DNA from: Biomphalaria glabrata
Lineage: Eukaryota > Mollusca > Gastropoda > Planorbidae
Reading direction: 5' to 3'
Assembly: GCF_947242115.1 (NCBI RefSeq)
Contig: NC_074712.1
Location: forward strand, 16,892,666 to 16,956,665
Length of the DNA: 64,000 bases
This document shows, piece after piece, positions 13,901 to 24,400 of this stretch. Positions within the stretch are counted from its first letter, which is position 1. The number at the start of each line of letters is the position of its first letter. The notes beneath the pieces are model-generated. The model saw only the letters and a program-made list of their open reading frames with translations. It did no database searches and was not told the origin of the DNA. The translations under genes and the position numbers were made by a program.

Positions 13901-15073
13901 GAGCTTTGGAAGAAGGTTATCTCTCCTTGGCTAGATATCCTCCTGTCCTGGGCTCATTGGTCTATATTGTGGTATATATGTGGGAACTCTTTCTTCCTTT
14001 GTAACAAGGACAATGTCTGCTTGTAAGTATCTGAATGTCTGATCAAAAGTTATGGGGGAGTTTGAAGTGGTGTGTTTGGGACATTGCTAAGTAATGAGGT
14101 GTAAGAGTGAGGTGGAGAAAGAGGTATGAATTTAATCATAGCATCATTTCAAAAACAAACTATAGATGAGTTTAGACTTGGCTTTTCAAACTCAAATTCT
14201 CTGACGAGTTAATGACACAAGGCTCTCTGATGGACATAAGATACTGTTTACTCTTCCTGGCCACTGTTTGGAGGGATGGTAGGGAAGTAAGAGCTCTACA
14301 AGTTAAGTTTGGCAAGAACTTTGCACAGGCAAAAAATAGCCAACTTTGGATTGTATAAATCTCAAACACACTGTCAGAATATCCAAAACGAATTCCGCAG
14401 TTCATGTACCGGTACGGTATATAAAGTGAACTTATCAACTCTTTTTGAGTCGGCTGAAAATATTAGAAATGTTTAACTATGAAATGTTTGATGTGATTTA
14501 TATATTTGCAAGAATTTTTTGTAAGTTGACACATAAAGATATTTTTAATTGTTTAAAATGTTTTATTTTTTTTAAATAGTAGCTTGCAAACACTTCATGG
14601 GTTAAGTGTGGGTTGGCACGGATCTTGAAAAAGGATTTAAATGTTTTCCTTGAAATTTGACAGTTTATGGACATCTTTGGGGAAAAAAAAATTACTAGCT
14701 AATTGGCTACGCAGGAAAATTTCTGGTTTGACTGTTATAATTTGTCAAAATATAATCATTGGTCTGGTACCTATATTTTGAACACCTGACTGTTGAACTT
14801 CCTGTATATATTCACTAAAGAGTTATGTAGATGTCCAGGAACAATTTATGCACCATTTTATGTACAAATCATAAATTATAGTAAAGCTACATATTTTACA
14901 ATTATTTTTTTTTCAGAGACCACAAGAAATTTTGGAAAGGTCTAGGCATTCGGATGGTTATATGGACAGTAAATAGTGAACATGATAAAAACTATTTTTT
15001 GCGTTCATTGAACATTCCTATAATAACAGATGGTTTATATGCACCTCAGAATGCCCAGGAACATGAAAATTAA
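4915..15073 (+). CDS. GDE1: GDE1-type glycerophosphodiester phosphodiesterase, 6 coding exons
   Basis: Coding exons are 4915-5199, 6554-6729, 10550-10655, 10954-11046, 13811-14022 and 14917-15073. All introns are GT-AG and the phases join into 342 codons plus stop; human GDE1 is about 331 residues. The family is a membrane enzyme that hydrolyses glycerophosphodiesters such as glycerophosphoinositol. Residues 14-46 form an N-terminal hydrophobic segment and about 259-283 a second one, as in GDE1. The GDPD core is visible as FHKAGGFHAPENT (H78), EIDLD (E105, D107), H120 and FIDCK (D182), followed by CSFYPTIIY and ALTHR. Several residues that are nearly invariant in the family differ: HR is HK, HD is HG, and RTT is ATT. 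The start at ATG 4915 lies 16 bases after a likely acceptor (AG at 4897-4898), so a 5' untranslated exon probably lies upstream; an in-frame ATG at 4843 would fall in that intron. Introns 2, 3 and 4 are full of repeats. Identity is firm; retention of catalytic activity is uncertain. Confidence 0.9.
6770..6860. repeat. 28-bp tandem repeat, about three copies
   Basis: CTTATTTCATGTCATGAATG plus GATCAGGGA-type sequence repeats at 6770, 6798 and 6826, just inside intron 2 of the GDE1-type gene. It is non-coding. Confidence 0.85.
7955..8735. repeat. 59-bp minisatellite, about 13 copies
   Basis: A regular 59-bp unit (CACTATCATCCAGAACATAA followed by an AAACAGGAGCCTTGT block) repeats with few point differences, such as CATAAAT, CGTAAAT and CATGAAT. 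There are no unique spacers and no long ORF. It lies in intron 2 of the GDE1-type gene inside the TTAA-ended element. Confidence 0.93.
8901..9881 (-). mobile_element. Solo LTR of an LTR retrotransposon, 981 bp
   Basis: The segment begins TGTCA, ends TGACA, and is flanked by the exact 5-bp duplication GACGC (8896-8900 and 9882-9886). On the minus strand it carries a TATA-like CTATATAGAG and, further along, an AATAAA signal, which is the order expected inside an LTR. No internal region or second LTR remains. The intact duplication suggests a fairly recent event. Gypsy-like or BEL-like membership cannot be decided from the LTR alone. Confidence 0.75.
10755..10891. mobile_element. Short hAT-like MITE in intron 3 of the GDE1-type gene
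   Basis: The ends CAGAGGCGGCCTTAG and CAAAGACAGCCTTAG (opposite strand) are imperfect inverted repeats, related to family C ends. The 7-bp CTTGAAG flanks both sides. At 137 bp it is non-coding. Confidence 0.6.
11123..13226. repeat. 39-bp minisatellite, 54 units, intron 4 of the GDE1-type gene
   Basis: The unit TACATGACTTTAGCTAAACA + GGTCTTTAAGAGATATGGG is repeated 54 times. All units are 39 bp except two of 38 bp, at about 11864 and 12292 (11 units apart). The main variation is a T/G at one site (TCTTTAAG versus TCTTGAAG). Because 39 is a multiple of three, the array stays open in one frame on each strand and creates long artificial ORFs. It lies between coding exons 4 and 5, and no splice sites tie it to the protein. 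Confidence 0.95.
13333..13603 (+). mobile_element. Full-length tRNA-derived SINE, intron 4 of the GDE1-type gene
   Basis: A box-like GGTGGCTGAGTGG is followed about 45 bases later by B box-like GGTTTGAATC. The snail-type body follows (CCACCCAACTCTAATGGGTA, then GTTGTGCTGGCCACATGACA). An exact 15-bp target duplication TTTTCAGGTGTACTT flanks it (13318-13332 and 13604-13618). The perfect duplication marks a recent LINE-assisted insertion. Confidence 0.93.
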
Positions 15074-15146
15074 GGACTAATACATAAGCTTAATTTATGA
15101 CTAGGATTTATGTTTTGAATATCGTATGTATATTTCCCTGCTGTAC

Positions 15147-15152
15147 AATAAA
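15147..15152 (+). terminator. Polyadenylation signal of the GDE1-type gene
   Basis: AATAAA lies 74 bases after the stop codon and is followed by a T/GT-rich stretch. This fits a short 3' untranslated region for the upstream gene. Confidence 0.6.
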
Positions 15153-15484
15153 ATCTTTGTGTGTCTAATTGCACGTATCACACTTTGTTGTACATCCAGA
15201 AGTGTTTCTTGATTGTTTTTTTGAAACTTTGTCTACAGTAACTTACACAGACTCTGCTCAGTTCAAATGTTTGGTTATTAGCTATTACTTGGATAGTACC
15301 AGTATATGCTAATATTGATTTGGGTATAGATTACATCTGAATGATATGAGCTGGTAGTAACTCTTGCAAATTGAAAGATTTGTACATGATGAGATCTTAA
15401 TGTTGTAGATTTTATTTGTCATATTTATTTCAACAAGTGTCTGCACCTTACTAGAAAATCACTTCTTTGTACAGGTATATTAGT
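15153..15484. other. No gene seen
   Basis: AT-rich flank between the polyadenylation signal of the GDE1-type gene and the hAT element. I see no ORF or repeat of note. Confidence 0.6.
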
Positions 15485-15492
15485 ATGTAGAA

Positions 15493-16952
15493 CAGGGGTG
15501 GGCAACCTTTTTCTACTGAGGGCTGCAGTAAAAAAATTACCTCATAGACAAATCCCATTTGAGGAATTCCAACAAGAGTTAGCAATTTCTGAAACTAATT
15601 TTACAAATACTTTAATCTTTATTATTGTCTTTTTACATTACATTTTATCACAAACGTACAGTTGTACCATACCTAATGTGAAGTATTTAACTGTTTATAC
15701 TTGTGCATAATGTTCCAGAAATGTAGAACTAGTTTACTAGTTGTAATCCTCATGACTGCTGTCAAATAACAGTCAGTCAGCATCAACCTGTTCTTACAGT
15801 TGTTTAGTTTCAAACAAACAAAAAATCTCGATCACAAGATGCATGTAGAAAATTTTGCAGCAAATTTATTTAAGTGTGGAAATACAGCTTCTGACGCCCA
15901 TAAAACTCTGGCGGAAGAACTTCTCTTTCAGGTCATAATTCTTGGAAGAAAGTCCCCTGGAGCTGAATCAGCTTCTGCACTAAATGGTGAGCTGAGGGTA
16001 TTAAAAGCTGGCTCCAAGTTCTTGACGTCTTAAAATTTGGTTGCCAATTCCACAATCAAGGAATCCCAATAAGTATTGTACTTTTCAGTCGTTTCACTAG
16101 AAATTTCAATTTCACTTTTCAGCAAAAGAAAATGACAAAACCTGATTTCACTTGCCTGACTGGAGAAATGGGATAGCTTTGTTTGTAAAGATTTAACATA
16201 CACTTCATGTACAAACCCGTTGCAATATTTCTGAAAGTCCATCTTCCACTCTTCATTTGAAATATGGGTAACGAAGTCACAGTCAATGTTCTTCAAGGAA
16301 TGTAACAATTTCTTCCTCAAGATTCCATATTATGCTCAATACATTGCCAATGCTAAGCCAGCAGATACTGCTGTGATACCGAACATCAGAATGCTTTGTT
16401 TCCAAATCTTCAAGTACTTCTTGGAACTGCCTGTGGTTAAAACCCATATCTTTGAGTGAATTTTGATCACTGAGATAATTGGGCCAATAATATGTATGAA
16501 ATTTTCCAGATAAGAGTTTATGGTTGGGATATTGCTCTTAAAGGTCATTAACAAACCAATGTTTTTCTCAGTGAAAGCACAGGCTTCATCAGTTGTTACA
16601 CTAGCCATCTGGCTCCAAGCCAACCCAACACTTTCAACACAGTTCTTAATGGCATTGAATAGATACTAGCCTGAGTTTGTGTCTTTGAATACTTCAAAAT
16701 ATTGCCAACAAGAACAATCTTCATTTTCTTTTTAGAATGATGTGTGGAGAAAATCAATGTTTCTTTAGCCTCTTCATCACAAGTGATAAGAATCGGAAGT
16801 TTCATTACTTTATAAAGATATTTAAATGTATTTATTTTTAGTATAATTGCATTTTTTATATGTGTAATCTGTGAGCAACCCTGATTTCTGTAGGTGAATG
16901 CGGGACACATAAAACATTCTGGTGGTCCGCAGCCCGTTATTGCCCACCCCTG
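15493..16952 (-). mobile_element. Decayed hAT DNA transposon with transposase remnants
   Basis: Both ends carry the 13-bp inverted repeat CAGGGGTGGGCAA, typical of hAT elements. The flanks ATGTAGAA (15485-15492) and ATGTAAAA (16953-16960) form an 8-bp target duplication with one difference. On the minus strand, frames at 16910-16596, 16623-16336 and 16320-16030 together resemble the hAT transposase behind vertebrate GTF2IRD2/ZBED-type genes, for example VTTDEACAF, HRQFQEVLEDLE, SLKNIDCDFVTHIS and EEWKMDF. The three frames are offset and contain stops, so the copy is dead. The single mismatch in the duplication suggests moderate age. Confidence 0.88.
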
Positions 16953-16960
16953 ATGTAAAA

Positions 16961-19900
16961 TTGTTGTTCACAGTACATGCTTGTGGTAAAACAAGGTGGG
17001 CCAAGGGTTGATATTAAAACAGTTTTGTTGTTTATCACATTCAATTAATTTTAAACATTAAAATGTGCTTTGTGTGTTCCCTGTACAATGCTACAAACTG
17101 AATGGTCAGCCTGCTCATCATGCAGACTACATAGTACATGGATGAATCTGTGAACTCCAATGGCTTCTTGATAAGCACACCATATTTATCATTTCATTCC
17201 TACCTTAATCTACATGTTTATTTTGTACACATTGTGTTTAAAAAAAGTTTCAGTTTAATGATGTACCAGTATCATTAGAAAAATGTTATCTAAATGATGT
17301 AATCTAATATGTGTACCAACTATTCATTTATCTAAATGATGTAATCTAATATATGGTACAAACTATTCTAAAATCAAATTTAAAAAAAAAAGATGCTTTA
17401 TTTTTTTTTTAATCTAAATCTAAATCATATAGGTCATGTTCTAAACAACAAAATGTACTTTCTCTAACAGTGTTTATGAACTTTCATTGAAAATCAAGAT
17501 CATTTCACACATAGAATAACGGCAACATATTCTCTTAACTGGGACTGCCAATCATGTGTATATCTCTATCAGGTATACATTAGGGGCTATGTTTTCATAC
17601 TGTCTTGAGTATAACCTTTGCTTTCAATATTTATAGGAATAGACCAGAAATACTGGTACAAAACTAACAAAAAATGTTATTAAAATTTTTCAATGCAAAT
17701 GCCTTTGTATACCAGTATTTATAACCATTGGTTAGTTGAAAATTGTGACATGCTAGTCTCTTAAGATCTCTGAATACATGTATACCCATGTAAATGTACT
17801 TATCAATGCTTCTAAATAAATTGAAATTATTTTTGTTTTCCGTCACAGAAAAATGGCTTTGTTTACTTCATGATGTTTACTTCATTGAGTGACTTGTTTT
17901 TCTGTCCTCATTCCATTGATTATAACATTTGATCAGGTATAACTTGCCAACTAGTTTTGTTGTTACACCTGCAAAACTCAATGACTTTAAAATGATATAA
18001 AATACCTGTTCCACATGAATTCTTCAAGGATCTTGTTGAAATAGCTACCTAGGAGAGTAAACCAGCAGCCTCTAACATCTACTCAGTTTTCAATTGGTTA
18101 TTCACCCAAATTAAAAAACAAACAAACAGATTTTAGAACTCAAGAGAACTTCATTAGTTCAAAGATAGCTGAGCTTACAAATTATTTGAGAAGGAATCTC
18201 TATCTATCCATATAAAATATATAAATGATTTTAAATAATAATAAAAGTAATTTTTTATGCTTCCAACCTTATAAGAGTAAAAAACATTTTATTTTTCATT
18301 GATCTTGTATGCAGGAATGTTTTCAGTTTAAAACAAAATATGAATAAGAAGCTTGGGTAAAAAAAAAAATGAAATGATAAAATCGATGTAAAAATCTATA
18401 GTCTAAAACTAAATTTTATCATTAGAATGTGTGAAATGTGAACAAGTCTTAAAAGTTTAAAATGCAGAGGCATTGAATAGAATACTGTCTACAAGTTGCA
18501 GTATTTACTTGATACTATATCTGAAGTTCAGCAACATATTTATCAAGTCCCAATATTAGTCCAATGTACTACAGACAGACAAAACTAAGTAAGTTTAAAC
18601 TTAGCAAAACATTCTAGAACAAAAAGACCATGTCAATGTTTGCTTTATTTTTTCTTTGTGGAATATCAACTGCTAGTAGGAAAAATAATAATTCTTTATT
18701 AAGTTATAAACACAAAACAATTGTATGATGGTACAATTTTATTTGAGAATAGTTTTGTTATTTTAGTACAAAGTCTATGGAGTTAAATTGCAAACAGCCA
18801 GCAATACACAAGATGCTATTCCCTAGGTGTGACTATACAAGGTGTAGACACATTTGAAGAACATGTCACATGAGAATGAGAGAGATTTGGCATTAAGTAG
18901 GGTCTGTTTGGTTTTCATTAGCTCAATGAATCAATTCTCCACTGAAATATCTTCTAGCTCTTCTTCTGCACTACCAGTGTGCATACAAGCTCAAGATTTT
19001 AACAAAAGTAATATTTTGTCAGTGGATCTCATCAGATTTCAGCTAAGTTACTTCACCAACACATTTTTCTATAATTTTGAATAGAAACAACTTTTACAGC
19101 ACTGCTTTTTTTGTTTCAGTTAGAAATTAATATGTTTTTGAAGAGAATGTTTCTTCTCATATTAAAAAGTTTATTACCAATTTTTACCTAATTTAGTTCT
19201 GTGGCCTATTTAAAATACAAGTAAAGTAAAGTAATGTCTAGGTCCAGAAGGTTTTTTTAGCCTCTATTAGCCTTTTATATGTTGGGGTCTGTCTGATTCC
19301 ATGATTATGTCAATTATAAAAGAAAAGTCTAGGAACCACTGCATAAAATGATGGTACAATTTCAAGAACGTAAGTGCTCAAACAAGCTTTCCTATGGCTC
19401 AATAAAGTTTTCATTTTGTCACAGGTCTATTGAGATCTTTAATAAACTGTGTGTTATTGGGCAATATGATATTTGTTTTTATTCACTGCCATAACAATGC
19501 TGATGACCTTTGAAACATGTGTCCAGATAAAAATGTATATAAAACACAACAGAGAGCATAGTCATTATATAAGTTAATGGTCTAGATGGATGTACCAACC
19601 AAGAAGAGAATGTGAGCAAAAAGATGAAAGCATCTTTCCATAAGGCCTTATTTACATTACTCCAATGTTACAGAACAAACATTGTTACAGAACAAACACA
19701 AATTTCAGCATTTTCAAATGCCCCCTTACCCCCCCCCCCCTTTTCCCCAATCAACATTCAGAAGTCACTGTATTCAATGCAAAGAGAACATGGAATCTAT
19801 TTTTAAAAGTCTATACGGTTGGGGAAATGTACATTCTTAGCAAGAGAGCAACAGGCTTTTAGTTTGTCGGAAATACAAAAAGCATCCGAGGAGCAGTTAG

Positions 19901-21429
19901 AAAAACAAAACCAATTTTCTAACACAAACATGGAACATAAATCCACCATAAGATGAAAAAAATGATTTGCATAACCATAGCGGCACTTGATGTCAGTATT
20001 TTTTGTTTGATAACATGTTCCTCCAGCCATGCATACACTTAAAGACAGTGAAGCTTGAAAGGGGCCAATGGACAGACATATGGCACACAGTCCTCATTCA
20101 CACCATTTCAATAACCTGTCCTCCAGGACCGGCACTTAAACAAAAACAAATGTACTTCCATCAATACTGTGTAACAAGTGGGTCACATGCTCGTAATAAA
20201 ATTCACAGGATTCTTAAACATTTCTTTCGCTATTGTTTGGATATTGAGTGCTACAAAAAACATGATCCTCCTTATAGTGTGGAGCAACTGGATTGGGACA
20301 CATTTGATAGAATTTAAAAATTTATGAGAAAAAAAAACCAGCATTATAAAAATCTTTTGAAACAAGACCAAGAAATAACAAAAATAGATCCTAATTCATT
20401 GTAATTCTCTTGTGAGTGTGTTTAAACTAATGTTTCAAAGTTACATTGAGGCAAAATCACAAAAATCAGTGATAAAGGTTTTCAATAGTAATATACTGAA
20501 ATTGATTCCTAAAACTTATGTAAAAATCAGTAATTATGGACATTAGAATTTTTTTTTTTTTTATTAAATTAAACAAAAATTTTTCACTATTTGTTTAGGT
20601 TGGGTTAAGGCTTGCAAAGTCACACACAATCACAAGTCAAGCATACACAGAGCATACAAAGATTTTCTGGGATAACCAATGAAATGAAGATTAACTTGTT
20701 CCTTTATTCAATGCATAGAAAAAAAAAAAAAATTTCTAAGAAGATTCCTTTCCAAACTCTGACTTCCAGACAGTAAACCTATTTTGTACAGAGATATTCA
20801 TATGTAAATGAAAGGTCAGAGTTCAGAAAACAATCAGCAAAGAAAAGAAAAAAAAAAACATTGCTTATAATGTACATATGTGCTTTTTAAATACAGATGA
20901 TAATGTTCTCCCTCAAGAAGTCCAAGTGAAATATTAACACCACCACTTGATCATTTAATATATAACCTAACAATGCAGCATTACTTCAATTACAAAGTCA
21001 CTGGCAAAGATGTCAATGTCCACTTTCCAAAAGTGTATCAATAAAAAATACACCTATCCTTATAATCCTGAGCTCACACCAAGCAAAAACAAACCAGCAC
21101 CACCATTTTAGTAGCTGTAGTCCTAAAATATCACAATAACTACAATCTGTTGTCAGGGTCTTCTTATGTCCAATCACCTTGTCCAGTACGAAATTTTTTC
21201 ACCATCAATGAATGATACGCTCCCAAGCGCAGCCATCTTTCCTATTACCAAATATAGAAAATAAATGTTTCTTTCCTTCATAAAAGATGTTTTTGATGTT
21301 TTCCCCTATCCACAAGAAGAAGAATGAATGTTTTCCATGCCACTTTAGGCAGGCCTTGTATCCATACCTCTTGTTACTAAAAACTAAGAAAATCCAGGCT
21401 CACAATATACACATGAGATGGACTGTGTT
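16961..21429. other. Region between the convergent genes; includes the epsin 3' untranslated region
   Basis: Only short, unconvincing ORFs occur. The epsin 3' untranslated region must start at 21429 and run leftward for an unknown distance; several TTTATT (AATAAA on the minus strand) sites exist, for example near 20702. I see no transposon ends in this stretch. Confidence 0.6.
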
Positions 21430-24400
21430 TCATAAAAACGGGTTGTAACCTTGTGGCTGTGTGTGTGGCTGAGTATGTGTGGAGCCCATTGGAAGCAGAG
21501 GAGCAGGCAGTAATCCAGTGTTCACTGGCTGAATAAATCCAGGAGTTGCTGTCACTGGGGCCATGTGAGCCATTGGCAATCTGACTCCAGCACTAGGATC
21601 TTGAAAGGGGTTACTGTTGGTAGTAGTCATAGCGAATGGGTTGTTAGCTAGGAAAAAAAAATACTAACATGAGCATGGAAAATATATTTGATAGATATAA
21701 ATGTGATTTAGCGAACATATCATGCCAACATTAAGTTATCTTTTCACTTTTTAAAACCTTCCGGTCACCTCTAATTCTGTTTCAAATAAATAAAATATTT
21801 GCAGATGCCCAGCTCAATGAGAAAACTACAAGGCTACTTTATTTCTTAAATTATGTGAAAAAATAAAATCTCAATCCAATTTCTGCCTTTTTTTTTTTTT
21901 TTTGTGAGATATTTTTTTTAGTAAACCCCAACTGTTCTTTTAAGGCATTAGAAATTAAAATTTCATCTAAAAATTGTTTTCATTGTGAACTGTTCAAGTT
22001 GATACAGAATAATTCTCATCAAACAGAAGATTTTCATTTTGAATGCATAAATGTTTCAGTTGCCTTGTTCTACAACCAAAATAAATGGTCAATGGCTATG
22101 TCCCTTTCACTAGTGTAACATTAGAAATAGAAGTGCCTCTCAGCAATCAACAATGAAGGTGAAACTGTGAGCTATGAACTTTTTTTTTTAATTAGAAGAT
22201 CTTTAAGGATGAGACCCTAACTTAATACAATGTACTCAGTACACTCATTGGATTAAAGATATGTTCTTGAATATTGTTTGTTATAGTAATGAAAAAAATT
22301 CTACAAACAAAATATAGGTTATAAAAATAATATATAAATATATATATATATTTATAAATAAATGTATATTCAAACAAGGGCAGTATTAAAGAATGTATCA
22401 AAAAGGTTTAGGAAGGAAACATGGTAAGGGCAGGTGGCAAGGGAGACAAGCAGTATACCTTTTGGAGGAGCTCGCGCCACAAGCTGGTCTAAATTGACCA
22501 GGTTGGCATGACCTCCTAAAAATGCTTCGGCACTCTTCTTTTTACTCTCTGGCATGTTTTCTCTAAGTTCATCCATGTTAAAGGCATCACCAGAAGTACC
22601 ATTAGTGTGTGCTCCACCTGAATGGATACATCATCAGATTTTTTAAAAAGTAATTTAATAATATTGAATTATGAAGAAGTTAAAGTGGCTTCCTTGAAAA
22701 GTCACATGTCTGGGTTTTCTAAGTCTATTTAAGATGCTCTCTTAACAAAATAGACTAGTACATGTATTGCTTGTAATGATCATGTAAAGCTTGTTGTTGC
22801 TTTGTTTCTAAATTTAATCTAATGAAATGATTGTCTTAAGATTTAAAAATAAAAAGTGTCTTTTCCTGGAAGAGAACTATGGTTGAAACATTCTGAAGAA
22901 TATTTACATGGGTTATGTGGAAAGTTCCGATGTGTTCCCAGCTATAGAAAGTAAAGTACCCTCTTTCAGACCTTGCGATCTATGGGGCAGATGATGTAAA
23001 GGTCATATGTTTCTTTGGCTAACTACGTCAAAGAGCAGGGTGTCATGTGGCCAGAACAACCACCATCTACTTAAGTCAGGTAAGTACCTATAAGAGTTGG
23101 GAGGAATGAGGGGGTGTCCTTTAAAATCCTAAAATTAAAAATCCCTGTCTACACCAAGATTCGAACCAGAGACCTCTCATATTGGAAGCCAAGCATTGAC
23201 CACTCAGCCACCATTCCCCCTCCCAGCTATATTGAAAACCTAAAATCTGCTGACTAGTGAAATGTGTATTTTATTATACTAACTTGAGTCGTTTAGGTAT
23301 TTAAAAAATGATCTTTTAAAATCACAGTATATTAATTATTCATGTCCTAGTAGTTTTTTCTAACGAGATATAGGCCTACCTAATAAATCAAACTCATCTA
23401 GCACAGAGTTTTTAACTGGAGATGTTTCTGTACTGCGAGCACTCAAAAGGTCAAACTCCGAGTCAATATTGTTTGTGGAAGATGTACCGTTGGTCACTGG
23501 AGCTTTTGAAGAAGTAAAAATATCTGGCCCAGCAGAACTGGCAGGTGAAGGGGCTCCCCAGGCTGAGGCTTGCGGAGTGGGACTGGCACTGGACCATGCA
23601 CCTGAAAGATGGAAGGGTGTGGTGGTATGGAAGGGTGATACTTCAAAAAGGTGAAACAAATTTAAACTGGGGAAGGAAATTTGACCAAAGAAAAGTAACT
23701 CAAGCTGACAACATGTGGATGAGTGATTTGTACTTTTTCTTAGAAAATCTCTGTTATTGTACATAGTTTTCTAGTTTTTAGTTTTTATTATGGCATTTTA
23801 CAGCACCAGTATTTAAAACTGGAGTTACGAATGTAACAATGTTTTCATAAGTTAAATGTATTACGTAGAATAAGACAACTGGGCCTAAAGTACAAGAGGT
23901 CTGTGGAACACAATGTATCTGAACAATTTAGAGAGTGATCTGAGAACCTGAGACAGTACTTTTACTCTTTTAATTTCTGATACAATCCAATAATACAAAC
24001 ATGCCGAAGCCCTTTTTTTGTAGTAATAAACTTCCCGCTAACCTTCTTTTCAACTTCTATAGTACTCTCCATTATTTATTACTCAGTTAGCCTACTTGAT
24101 GCTATAGATTTTTTATTTTGTTTTGGAAGTACAGAAGGTCAAACTCTACCTGGCCTTCACTGTGGTATCAAATCCTAGTCACAAGAAGATCCAGAGGATT
24201 AAGTTTATGTAGATGATGGTTATATATATATATTTCACAAGTCAAATTAACAGACTTGTAGAGCCACCATTTGTTAATGTTGTCCAAGTACATTACTGAT
24301 ACTAGTCAAATCTTCACTAACCATTACAAAAACGAACTGTAAAAGAATGATGTGTGTGAAGACTTTGCAAAACATAAATTCACAAGATGCTTAACTTCAG

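Noticed and set aside
15800-16033. Plus-strand ORF over the hAT element
   Set aside because: It is antisense to the recognisable transposase blocks on the minus strand, so it is a shadow frame.
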